In this document: positions 52,247-62,800 of the stretch, in pieces
How positions within the stretch are numbered: the first letter of the stretch is position 1
Layout: the number at the start of each line of letters is the position of its first letter
Assembly: GCA_964019425.1 (NCBI GenBank)
Contig: OZ025840.1
Location: 644,001-708,000 of the forward strand
Length of the DNA: 64,000 bases
From: Flectonema sp. DT1601
Lineage: Eukaryota > Euglenozoa > Diplonemea > Diplonemida > Diplonemidae
Direction: 5' to 3'
The notes under the pieces: model-generated
Told to the model about the DNA's origin: nothing
What the model saw: the letters and a program-made list of their open reading frames with translations, nothing else
Databases searched by the model: none
Made by a program: the position numbers and the translations under genes

Positions 52247-53877
52247 AGTTAGTTAAATTATTGTTATAAAGTATTTGGGTGTTTTCTTATTATTTATTGT
52301 TCTTTCTCTGATAACCCGATAGCGAAAACAGGGATTGGAATAAAATGATATAAAAAAAAGAAATGAATAAAACAAAACAAACTAATAATCAAAAAAAAAA
52401 TAAAAATAAATCTGCCTCCCCTATTCACTATTTAGACTGCGATGTGGAAACCGTACCAAAAGACAGGAGAAAGAGAAGAACAAATAAAAAAAAATGAGTG
52501 CTCATTATGTGTTGTGCTAAATTCCCCTTTTTTATGTGCTATTTTTGCGAACGATATTTTATTACTCTAAAATCTCAGTTGGGGAAGGCTGCTATTTTAA
52601 TGTTCTTATTTGCCTCTTTAAAGTTGTGCTAAATTCCCCATTTAATAAAAGAATGAAAGAAAAAATAAAAAAAACTATTTATTTCGCCCAACACACCAGA
52701 GTGGGACTTGAGTATGAGTTCATAATGTCACCCTAGCTGCTATATTTTCTTTTTTTGAAAGATGCGGAAAATGTTTTTTCGTTAATTAAACATTTTGTCG
52801 TCATCACTTTGTGTTGTTCGCTGTAGATCATAACGGGCCGAAGTGAATGAGTACTATTTGATGAAATGGTAGTCGCACTCTCTATTATATCTTCTCATTT
52901 GTTTCCTCCAATCTCCGCAAACTGAGATTTTTTTTTTTTTTTTTCCCCTCATCGTTGTCACAAAACCCGTTGTTCAGTAGGAAGAAAATTGCTCCAGCGT
53001 AACTTGACCTGTTCCCATAATAATACCAGCTGCGCACGAAACAAAAAATGTGAATAAAGAAAGTAAGAATGTTAGGCCGATTATTTCCCCCTTTTTTTTA
53101 TTTTATTTTTTTTTAAATGTCGGGTGTAATTACTGCTACTCTAAAAAAGGACGAAATGTGTTGTCACTCAAATACCGATTTTATTTCCCCCCAAATTTTC
53201 TTTTTTTTTTTTTTTAAATTATACGATTCTCTAAATTTTTTTTTAAACTCGTTCGTCTCTTTTGGTTTTGAGAGGCGCCATGCATGACATCTTCATGAGC
53301 GGTTCTGAGAGCTTCCTCAATCTAGTGAGCCCGCTAGTGAGAGTATTGCTCTTTGTTTCAATGGAGGTACCTATTTAGCGTCCTGCTTTATACGAGTTTT
53401 AAAGATAGACCTAAAAAGATAGGGAAGAGAAGTAGTAAAAACTGAGAATAAAAAATTGAAAAAAAAAAAAAAAACAAAACAAAGAGAGGTGAGGAAATCG
53501 GTAACCCATTCATCCGATGAGTGTGTTTTCCTTTTTGGATGACGAAACAGGTTCAGGTTCCTTCCAAGATCTCACTTCGGGGAGGCTCGAGACTTTTATT
53601 ATTCACTACTTGGGATCAGCCACGATGTTATTTTCTTTTTTTAAAATAACTTCTAATGATACATATTGAGCTTCTTTCCCCCTTACTTAGCTTGATGACA
53701 GAGTATCAATATACCCCTTACGAATTAGGTACTTCACAGTAGTACCCATGTGTGAGTTATGTCAACCAACTCCTCGAACCTCACCGTGTGGTGGAGTAGG
53801 ATAAAGAATAACCTCATTACTAATTTATGAGAAATCTGAAATTCAGTTTTTTTCTTTTTATTCCAAAATAGAACCTA

Positions 53878-53910
<33 letters not shown>

Positions 53911-54360
53911 AAAAAAAAAATAAATACAAAAATCCACAATATTTTACCAAATCTCAAATAAATTTTTTCTCTACGCAGTTCTGTCGTATCTCTCAACTTG
54001 TTACGTAGTCCTGCCGTAGGCGATTGTTTTGCTGATAAAGTGTAGAGTTACGGAGTTGTATAAAAATTAAATTACTTATTTGTTCTTCTTTCCACATTGA
54101 ACCTCGATGTACTCTTTTAGTAGTTGTATGCTGTAGTTGTGATTTCTTAAAGTAGTACCGAAAGATATCCCAAGGAAGTCCGTTTTTAAAAAAAAAAAAA
54201 TATTACTCTTTGTGGTGTACTTCTTTATCCCTTCTTCTTAAACAGCAATCAAAATAAAATGATTTGGCGGAGCATTGAGTTCCCTGACTTCGATTAATTA
54301 ATTAAATAAATTTTTTTGTTTTGTTGTTATTTCAAAGTTTCTTTCATTCGTTCAGAGGAG
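52247..54360. other. Gene-free stretch
   Basis: About 2.1 kb. A 17-bp direct repeat (GTTGTGCTAAATTCCCC) occurs at 52511-52527 and 52623-52639. A T27 run lies at 53878-53904. The end carries the acceptor TCATTCGTTCAG at 54355 for PMS2. No RNA gene or coding region was recognised. Confidence 0.55.
53878..53904. repeat. Poly-T tract (27 nt)
   Basis: An uninterrupted T run in intergenic DNA upstream of PMS2. Confidence 0.9.
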
Positions 54361-57180
54361 ATGTCAATTCTGTCGATCGACAGTAAAACAGTTCGTCAGA
54401 TATGCGTCTCGCAAGTAATCACAACTGTGGCTGGTGCTCTGAAAGAGTTAATAGAAAACGCAATGGACGCCGGAGCTACTGAAATTACAATAAAAACAGT
54501 CGGTTGGGGTGCTGAAGAGATTACTGTTGAAGACAACGGTCGGGGAATTAGAGAAGAAAGTTTTGAAAACCTGGTAGCGCAGCATGCGACGTCTAAAATT
54601 AGTAACTACTCTGATGTTGAAAAGGGATTGGGAACTTTTGGTTTTAGAGGTGAAGCGTTGTCTGCGTTGTGTGGACTCTCTGATCTGAAAATAGTTACCA
54701 GACATTCAAGTAGTGAGTCAGCATCTCAATTGAGTTTTAGCCATTCGAATTTAACATCATTCACTCCCTGCAGCATGAGAGGTAATCACGGAACTATCGT
54801 TACTGCTAAGGAATTATTCAAAACAATCCCTGTCAGGAGAAAGGAACTCATCAGAAATGCGAAAAAGGAATACCAAACTGCAATAAAAGTTGTTCAAGAA
54901 TATTGTGTTTGTGGAACAGGTATCAGAATTAAGATGCTCAACCAGCAAGTGGCAAAAAAGGGAATGCAGGTAATCTGCGCATCATCAGGAAAAAGTTTAA
55001 TAGAAACGATAAATGAAATGTTCGGAATTGAAATAGCAAACACACTTCAACATGTTTCCGTATTAATCCCGTCAAGTTCTGTGAGGATATCTGGTTTCGT
55101 ATCAAAAGTTAGTCGAGGCTCTGGGAGATCTCGCAGCGATATTCGATTTATGTTCGCAAATGCTCGTCCAATAGACGTTCATTCATTGAGTACTAAAATA
55201 AACCATGCTTATAAGAAATTTAATCCAAAAGAGAAACCAATTTACTTCTTAAACCTTCAAGGACCTTCAGAGCTCTTCGATGTGAATGTGACTCCCGACA
55301 AAAGAACGATATTCATGAAAGGAATTGAGGACACTATTCAATATATTCACGATGCGTTCATCCAGTTGTGGGAATTACCCCCACCGACGGAATCTTTCGG
55401 AAAACTACGTCAGGTAACGTGGCAGACTGAAGGTGATGAAATAATAATTAACCCAATTCAACAGACTGAACCAACTCCTGTGAATACCGCGGAGAGTTTC
55501 TTGAGTCTCAAGTCTGGTGGAAGTCATCTGTCGACACCACAGGAATCGAAAAAATGTTTTGAATCTGAAGCACCAGACTCTACAGTAAAAGAATTAACAT
55601 TTCTATCTCAAAGTGATCATGTTGATGTTGATGATGCTCCTCCGAAGAGGCATCACTCAGTCTCTGAAGACAAAGACGAAGCCCATCTCAAGAGTCGTCA
55701 ACTCATCTCAGACTGCGACAGCGACAAACCACCGAAATCAAATCAATCTGATGCAGTTCCTGAGAAGCGAAGACACCAAATAACTTCTGCAAGTGATTCT
55801 GATTCGAGTAATGAAGTAGCTCCAGTTAAGAGAAGACAACTTATTGAAGACGAAGACAGCGATCACAGTGCACCAACAAAGAGAATTAAAGAAGTCAAAA
55901 GACAAGTAGTCGATGATAGCTCATCAGAGAGCATCCCAATAAAAAGAAAAATAGAAATTACTGAGGACTCTGACTCTGATTGTGAGCCACCCAAAAAGAG
56001 AACTCAACCTGACGAGACACACGAAGTCAGTGACGACGATCCTCCTCCGAAGAGACCTACGGAAGTCGTTAAGGCAGTTCCATTCTACCCACAACCAGAG
56101 AGATCTGAAACCACGGAGTTAATTAAAACTAAAAAAAAGACGAAACAAAAACAAAAACAAAAAGAAGTAGAGCCTGAAGATGAAGAAACAAAAAGACCTC
56201 TCTCAATAAGACGCGGCACCAACTACTGCGATGAGATTAATAATAGTAATAAAGTTACTGAAGACGAAGAGGGTTCAGGTTTCATTGAATTAGACGACTT
56301 GTGTAGTAAGAAATTAAAAACCAATCACGACATCACAATGTCATCAATAAATGTGAGCAATATAAAGAAAGCAGTAGATATGAAAAACAAGCAAAGGGAA
56401 AGTCATGATACGTCTCTCGCTGATCACAAACAGAACTGGACGTCTTACACAGATAAAGCTCACATTGCAGAAGAACAACTCTCCTCAAGAATAACAAAAT
56501 CTGATTTCAGAGATATGCGAATCGTAGGTCAGTTTAATAAAGGATTTATTGTTACTCGTTTAGGAAAGGAACTCTTTCTCGTTGATCAGCATGCTTCAGA
56601 TGAGAAATATAATTTTGAAAAACTGAAAGCTACTTACAAAATAGCACCCCAACCGCTAGTCCAACCGAGACCGCTTTCGATTCCGGTTGGAGATATTTTG
56701 TTACTGAAAGACAATGAAGAAATCTTTAAAGAAAATGGTTTTCGATTTCAGTTTAGTGATGACGACTGTGGGTGTTCTGTTTCAGTTATTGCGGTTCCGA
56801 CTTCTTACAACACGACATTTACTGATCATGACATTCAAGAGATAATTGCGATCCTTAAAGAGATACCTGGTGCTCGTTCAATAAGACCCACTCGTACTAC
56901 AGCCATGCTTGCTAGTAGAGCTTGTAGAAAGAGTGTGATGATTGGAACTACTTTAAATAATCAACAGATGAGTAGAATTATTAAACACATGTCTTCGATG
57001 AACAATCCTTGGAATTGTCCACATGGAAGACCAACACTCAGACATTTAGCAACAATAACATTAAAAGGAATACCTGGCACTGCGTACTCTCTCTCTTCTC
57101 ATCAGACTCAGTTGATTGAAACGACTACTCCGACTTGTGAATGTTGTGAAGAACATCCAAAAGAAGAAATTTGGATTTAA
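54361..57180 (+). CDS. PMS2: MutL homologue PMS2 (mismatch-repair endonuclease)
   Basis: The protein has 939 residues. The N-terminal GHKL ATPase carries ELIENAMDAG (about 29-38), DNGRGI (about 60) and GFRGEALSAL (about 94). The MutL transducer domain follows, with VNVTPDKRTIF near 320. The C-terminal domain has the endonuclease metal motif DQHASDEKYNFE (D742-E753, the DQHAx2Ex4E form), ACRKSVMIG, and CPHGRP. All are intact, so it should nick DNA in the MutL-alpha heterodimer with MLH1. The linker (about 420-600) contains repeated acidic-then-PxKR units, unusual for the family. The chosen ATG follows the acceptor at 54355 by 5 nt. The yeast counterpart is called PMS1. Confidence 0.95.
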   Translation: MSILSIDSKTVRQICVSQVITTVAGALKELIENAMDAGATEITIKTVGWGAEEITVEDNGRGIREESFENLVAQHATSKISNYSDVEKGLGTFGFRGEALSALCGLSDLKIVTRHSSSESASQLSFSHSNLTSFTPCSMRGNHGTIVTAKELFKTIPVRRKELIRNAKKEYQTAIKVVQEYCVCGTGIRIKMLNQQVAKKGMQVICASSGKSLIETINEMFGIEIANTLQHVSVLIPSSSVRISGFVSKVSRGSGRSRSDIRFMFANARPIDVHSLSTKINHAYKKFNPKEKPIYFLNLQGPSELFDVNVTPDKRTIFMKGIEDTIQYIHDAFIQLWELPPPTESFGKLRQVTWQTEGDEIIINPIQQTEPTPVNTAESFLSLKSGGSHLSTPQESKKCFESEAPDSTVKELTFLSQSDHVDVDDAPPKRHHSVSEDKDEAHLKSRQLISDCDSDKPPKSNQSDAVPEKRRHQITSASDSDSSNEVAPVKRRQLIEDEDSDHSAPTKRIKEVKRQVVDDSSSESIPIKRKIEITEDSDSDCEPPKKRTQPDETHEVSDDDPPPKRPTEVVKAVPFYPQPERSETTELIKTKKKTKQKQKQKEVEPEDEETKRPLSIRRGTNYCDEINNSNKVTEDEEGSGFIELDDLCSKKLKTNHDITMSSINVSNIKKAVDMKNKQRESHDTSLADHKQNWTSYTDKAHIAEEQLSSRITKSDFRDMRIVGQFNKGFIVTRLGKELFLVDQHASDEKYNFEKLKATYKIAPQPLVQPRPLSIPVGDILLLKDNEEIFKENGFRFQFSDDDCGCSVSVIAVPTSYNTTFTDHDIQEIIAILKEIPGARSIRPTRTTAMLASRACRKSVMIGTTLNNQQMSRIIKHMSSMNNPWNCPHGRPTLRHLATITLKGIPGTAYSLSSHQTQLIETTTPTCECCEEHPKEEIWI

Positions 57181-57420
57181 AGAAAAATCAAATTAAACAG
57201 CAGGTGAGTTAAATAGTATTTAAGGAGACTATCGACAAGTCTGTACAAACCTTCTTCACAATCAACTTATGACTACGAAGTTTAAAAGTAACCTTTTTCT
57301 ATCCCAATTCTTGATAAAAACTTAACTTAACTAATCAACAAATATTCATCCCCTCAAACAGGTGTTTGATGTCCGTAAAAGGATTGTTTACTTTTTAGTT
57401 CATTAAATTAAAAACAAACG

Positions 57421-60147
57421 ATGTGGGGATTTGGACGAAAGCGAGACACCAGTTCTGAGGAAGTGAGTCAGAAGAAAGGAGTAAATATATCACTTCTGTT
57501 GACGAGGATGAAAACTTCTGGAAATATTACAGACAGGAGGGATGCTATTCAAGAATTGAACAGTCAAATCAGCGAAGTGATACCTGACATTGGAAGGGAG
57601 GAATTCATTGACTTAATGCACGTGATGAGAAAGGATAAACAAGATCAAGATGTTTGCAGCATGTTAATGATGATGATGACTGAGTTTATAGAATCAGAAC
57701 ATCGTGAGAGAGTTCTCGGATACTACGCGAATGCTGAAGCAGAACTCCGAGGTGTTGAAACAATGTTATTCGCACTTAGAGAACACGACTTCCATGTTCA
57801 GTATAACATTTTAAAATTCTTAGCACTCCTTGTTGAGTACCATGCTGAAATCGTTGATCGATTTTCAGGCGTCAAAGACGGTCTTCACACTTTGGTTAGT
57901 CTCCTTAACAGAAATGATAATAATGGAATTATAAGAAATGAAGCCCTCTTGTTGATGAAGTCTTTAGCGATTGCTGATCCAAACATCCAACAGGTAATTG
58001 TATACGAGGGTGTTTTTAATTGTTTATTTACTATAATAGCTGATGAAGGTGGTGTTCAAGGAGGAATTATTGCTGAAGACTGCCTTGATATACTTCATCA
58101 TTTACTGGCGACTAATTCTTCAAATCAAAAATATCTACGAGACTCTATCGGTCTGAACAGTTTGTTACCACTCCTGACCTTTGAAGAAGTACAACTCTCT
58201 GTGAGTGCTGTGAAGGTTTTAGTTCTGACGATTAGTTTAATTTCTTATTTTCTAAAACGCGGAGAGTCTGATTTGGAATTAACAAAAACAATAAATGCCG
58301 TCGCAGGCATAACTTACGATAAAAATAAAGAAGAAGTACTAAACAGAGAGTCTCTCTTAACTGGATTGGCATCAGTCGCGATTCACACATCACCAAATCC
58401 TGAAGCACACATGGAAAGCATTCGTTGTCTTACTGAGCTCGCAACAAATTCAAAGAGAATTCAGGAACAGTTGGCTTCTTTGGTAATTGAACGTCAGTCA
58501 GGTCATTACAAATGGTTGGATACGATCTCTTGTTATATCTCAACATCTGAGGAGCCTACTAGGATTTATTACACTTCTGAGTTACTATCAACACTTCTTA
58601 GCAACAGTGAGATCTGTATGCAACTCAGCACTGGTCTTATTGGTGAGTGTACCAATACCCAGCAATCATATCCAGCTAGAATACTTATCAATGGAATCTT
58701 CAGCAGCGACAACACAGTTTGTTACTACAGTTGTGTGGTGTTGGCGAAACTATTCTCAAGCGCTGAGAGCAAAGATGTGGTTCAAAAGAATTCTTCGTCG
58801 TGTACTTTTCACGGAAAGATTGCATTCGCTGCAGTTGTAGAACAGTTAGTAATAGCAATCAAGACAGCTCGTCCTCCTTTTAATATAAATTCATTGTTTT
58901 CAGTTTGCATCTCATGGGTAGCGAGTAACTCTAACGCGATATCAACCTTGTCTGATGATGTTCTTCTGTTCTTTGTAAAGACAGCAAACGCTCATGGAAT
59001 CGAATTGTTGTCTACTCAATTGTTGTGTTGTACTTTCTTAGGAGTTATGAAATTATCGAACCCACCAGATCATCAAAACAGGTTTGTGACGGATGCTCTT
59101 CTCAGAAAGATCAGCATCTCTGCGTATGCCGGAAAGTTAAAAACCATCACTGAAGACTCCGCATTCGACTCCGCTCGTCCCCGTTTCTTCAAATCAACAC
59201 CTCAGGTGTGGGATGCGGAGACAGTAACCCTCGTTAAGCAAACACAAGAAGCAGTTCAGGCAGTCTTAATGAATGATCTTGGTGTATGTGTTTTTTATGT
59301 TTTTATTTTTTATTTTTTATAAACAAAACAATCTTTTTAAAATTGAAAATAAAAACAAAAATTACCATCAGGCAACTTCCACAACTGAATCAGCCGCACC
59401 AACAACAACATCAGCTCCGAGTGACAACAATGAAGAAGCACTCAGACAGCAGCAAATAATAAAGAAACAAGATATTGAGATTTCGTCACTGAAGATGGAA
59501 TTGAAGAAAGCAAAGAAAGAAGCTGCGGAGGTATCTATTTGTTACTTTCGAAGTAGTAGTTTGTATTTGTACACAATGATAATCATAATTAACAGACGAA
59601 GACCTATTACACTTCCAGAGAAGAAGAGCAACGAGGAAGTTGGACAACATCCGAAGCGATGGCTCAAAAAGATAAAGAGAAGGCTGACCTCTCTGCTATG
59701 CTGACGGAGAGCGAATCAAATGTTGAGATGATGAGAAGTAAACTTTCTTTAATTCAATCCACAGCGAGTAGCAATACTGAAGTCATGGTATGAATTGTGT
59801 TGAGTAGTTTGAGTTAATTAATTTATCACAACTAATATCATCAACAGGAAGTATTCACAAGATTTGGTCTGTTGAACTTAATAACATTCGAGAATGATTC
59901 GGACTTAGCAAATGACAGTCAGCACCTACCATACCAACAACAACAACAACAACAACAACAAGAACCAAACCAAGTAGAACAAGAAGAAAGATTGCGTCGA
60001 GAACAGCAGGCCGTAGACCATGCTGCGGAAACACAAAGACTTCAGAAGAAGATTGCACAGCTAGAGCTGGACCAAAACGATCTTTACGCTCTTTTGGGAG
60101 AATACGATGAGCGACTTCGAAAGTTGACCACTCGCAGCGTTCGATAA
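57421..60147 (+). CDS. USO1: USO1/p115 vesicle-tethering factor
   Basis: Exons 57421-59283, 59372-59530, 59596-59787 and 59848-60147 give about 837 residues. The N-terminal ~600 residues form the armadillo-like head: VQYNILKFLALLVEYHAEIV, IIRNEALLLMKSLAIADPNI, and IIAEDCLDILHHLLATNSSN match p115. After a Ser/Thr-rich linker, a coiled coil spans exons 2-4, with a polyglutamine run in exon 4. The C-terminus NDLYALLGEYDERLRKL resembles the p115 C-terminal DLLVLLADQD-type segment, except that the acidic tail is missing. p115 tethers COPI/COPII vesicles to Golgi membranes and promotes SNARE assembly. The introns are 88, 65 and 60 bp and start GTATGT, GTATCT and GTATGA. All junctions keep frame. 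The coiled coil is shorter than in animals. Confidence 0.9.
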
Positions 60148-60673
60148 ACCACCAGAGTGACTAACTCCTTTGTTATGGTTCGACTTCACTTATCGTTTAG
60201 GCTGTTAGATTTAGAGATACAAGCCATGCTATCGCTACCCTCCCATTCTTATTCTCTTAGACCAGACTGATAACTATTACTTATTGTGATTTCGCACTGC
60301 AGTAGTTTAAATAAATATTCTAAAGAGTTTTGTGGCCCCCAACTCGGATAGTTGAGTTCGATTTTATTTCTTTCTTTTTTTTTTTATTTATTTATTTTTA
60401 CTGCAGCCTTAGCAGGTAAAGATAATTCTTTATAACCAAAACTCTGTTAAAAATCAGACAATCCGACAACTGAAAGAAAAGAGACAATAAAAGCTCCTCA
60501 TATTTCACCTTATAACTAACTAAAGTTGATAGTTACGTGAGATTACTTTTATAAAAAATATTTATTTTATTACACAGGACTTGTCGTGTCAGGTGCGTTA
60601 GTTGATTGGCTGAATGATGAATATTTAATTATCTCCACAGTAGTCTAGTAATGCTCTAAGTAGAATCTCACTA
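60148..60673. other. Intergenic spacer and 5' leader
   Basis: AT-rich. The acceptor TTATCTCCACAG ends at 60640. The leader after it contains a minimal upstream ORF (ATG CTC TAA, 60651-60659) before the main ATG at 60674. Confidence 0.6.
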
Positions 60674-62482
60674 ATGCAATCAAATCATGTTACGGAAGGT
60701 TGTAATGTTGCTGTTGTGTTTCTTAATTGTAATAATCAAGAAGAGATGAGCTCAAAGGTATTTGTTCCTCCAGACACTCCTCTTCACAGTCTCTCAAGTT
60801 TGTGTGGAGTACAAGAGATCGCTGAGGGAAGGTTAATGAGATTAAGAAGAGATCCAAATAATGTTTACAGCACTCAAGAACACGGAGTGTTGTCAATTCA
60901 ATCGCTTGGTGTTCATGATGAGGATGTGTTGGAAATGATTGCTACCCCTCCACAGCTTCATAGTCAAATCATCGCACAAGTAACTGAAGACACTCAGGCA
61001 GATCCAAACCGTTTGTTGTCACAGATTTGGGAAACTTGTAATCCAACTCAAACAGCAGGAGAAGTAGAGGACGTGGTTTATAAATCTGATGTTGTGTTGA
61101 GTGTCGCACATGTTCCATCAGCTCAGGACGCATTTCGACAACTCTGTGGAGGGGAGGAACTAAATGAAGCAGCCGTCAGTTCAATGCTGCAACAGGGAGA
61201 CGAAGTAGAGGGAGGTGCTTGGAACAGATCAGAATTCGAAAAGGTATTAGAAAATGTTGCCCATAATACTCAACAACAACAAACTAGAAGACTCTCCCTT
61301 CAACACCAAGAGCAGCAACAGCTTCAGCAATCTTTACTCCAACGCCAACTTCATCAAAACAGCAGCTTTCGCTCCCAGCCCTCGCGAAAGAGTTCCAGAG
61401 GTCCGCAGCTTTTGATACCCGCATCGCGTCTGTTGTTCTTTCCTGAACCGTACGATGTGATTATGGCCAATGTTATTCATTTATTCAATCCTAGTCAGAC
61501 AGAATCTATTTTATTCAAGGTACGACCACATCAGTCCATTCGGAAGGGCAGCTTTGAGATTGTCCCTGTAGAAGGTGAGGTACTTCCTATGCAAGAAGCG
61601 GTTATTCACATCGCGTTGACTTCTCCTGGTCAGCTGTTAGCTGATGATGGTGTTAGTTGTGCGTCTTCACAGTTTGTAAGTAGATCGATGTGCAGAAGTC
61701 AAGTTTCTTCAACTACTGGCAGTGGTAAGAATAATGCTCGATTCTTAATAAAAGCAGCGACACACTACAATACAGCTACTCAGAATATTCAGCTAAAAGC
61801 AACTTTTCAACAACCAGAACCAGGTCAGCTCTATCACGTTGCGAAAGGAGAAGAGTTGTTCAACAACGTCCCTGACCACTGGTGGGAAGGAATAGTTGGA
61901 ATGAACAGCAGCAGTAAAGTTCCCCCCTCAGGTATTGGAATCTCACAACAGCAGGACGTGATATCTAAGAATCCGAATTCTATAAACCGACAACTTACAA
62001 ACCTTCCTCAAGATGCTGCATCACTCAGAGACGCAACTTATGAAATAGAACAAAGACTGTTACTAAGCAGGGATGAGAACACTACTCTTAGAAAGCAGTT
62101 AGAACACGTCACACATGAGGCAGCGGATGTTGCAAAAGAAAGAGACGTCCTAATTGAGTCTCTTCAGATATCTCAGGAACAGAAATATCAAAGCAACAGA
62201 GAGATGACTCAACTCAGAGGTGATGACGCAGTTAAAGTTCACGAACTTGAGGAGCAGATTTCTCAGCTTCAACAACAGGTCCTACTTGCTGATCAGGAAA
62301 ATAAAGTTCTCGAGGGAGACATCCAAATCGAACTCGCTGAAAAGAAACAACAAAAAATTGCAAACCGTCTCCTAGTTGCTGAAAGGGAATTAAAAGAAAG
62401 AGACCTCCAGGATAAGATAGTTCAAATTGACTGCGAACTCCAGTCAATGAGAGAAAAAGAATCTCGTTGTAGTATATGCTAA
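60674..62482 (+). CDS. UBL-MSP domain-coiled-coil protein with CaaX-like end
   Basis: The protein has 602 residues. Residues ~10-95 are ubiquitin-like (NVAVVFLNCNN, FVPPDTPLHSLSSLCGV, GVHDEDVLEMI). A helical region and a Gln-rich stretch (about 195-230) follow. Residues ~245-375 form an MSP/VAP-type beta sandwich: LLFFPEPYDVIMANVIHLFN, IHLFNPSQTESILFKVRP, and ARFLIKAATHY. The remainder (about 437-600) is coiled coil. The last four residues, CSIC, fit a CaaX prenylation box. MSP domains in VAPs bind FFAT motifs at ER contact sites; here membrane attachment would come from a lipid rather than a transmembrane tail. No introns. A tiny uORF precedes it. Confidence 0.75.
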   Translation: MQSNHVTEGCNVAVVFLNCNNQEEMSSKVFVPPDTPLHSLSSLCGVQEIAEGRLMRLRRDPNNVYSTQEHGVLSIQSLGVHDEDVLEMIATPPQLHSQIIAQVTEDTQADPNRLLSQIWETCNPTQTAGEVEDVVYKSDVVLSVAHVPSAQDAFRQLCGGEELNEAAVSSMLQQGDEVEGGAWNRSEFEKVLENVAHNTQQQQTRRLSLQHQEQQQLQQSLLQRQLHQNSSFRSQPSRKSSRGPQLLIPASRLLFFPEPYDVIMANVIHLFNPSQTESILFKVRPHQSIRKGSFEIVPVEGEVLPMQEAVIHIALTSPGQLLADDGVSCASSQFVSRSMCRSQVSSTTGSGKNNARFLIKAATHYNTATQNIQLKATFQQPEPGQLYHVAKGEELFNNVPDHWWEGIVGMNSSSKVPPSGIGISQQQDVISKNPNSINRQLTNLPQDAASLRDATYEIEQRLLLSRDENTTLRKQLEHVTHEAADVAKERDVLIESLQISQEQKYQSNREMTQLRGDDAVKVHELEEQISQLQQQVLLADQENKVLEGDIQIELAEKKQQKIANRLLVAERELKERDLQDKIVQIDCELQSMREKESRCSIC

Positions 62483-62800
62483 GCGACTACTACCGTATGT
62501 TGCACTCACCTGTTGCGTAAGATTGCTTTAATATAAAAAAAAGAGAAAGCCACGTGTGTTTTAGGACATCCTCTGAAGTACCTTTTCCACAACGTGAATA
62601 AATGTATTAAATAATTATCTGTACACAAACTACTTACACGAAATTGTATTATAAATAGTGTTTTTGGGATGGAAATTTATTAAATTTTTTTATTTAATAG
62701 GAAGCACCTTATTAGGTTTTCAGAAAAAATTCCGAAAAGTCGCTTTGTTCTAATTAACCTGTTCCTTTACTTACTATCATCTTGAATTCTACAGCACATA
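62483..62800. other. Intergenic spacer
   Basis: AT-rich, ending in the acceptor TTGAATTCTACAG at 62794, six bases before the next ATG. Nothing else was seen. Confidence 0.6.

Noticed and set aside
52511-52639. 17-bp direct repeat GTTGTGCTAAATTCCCC as a target-site duplication
   Set aside because: The intervening 95 bp has no mobile-element features; may be a small local duplication.
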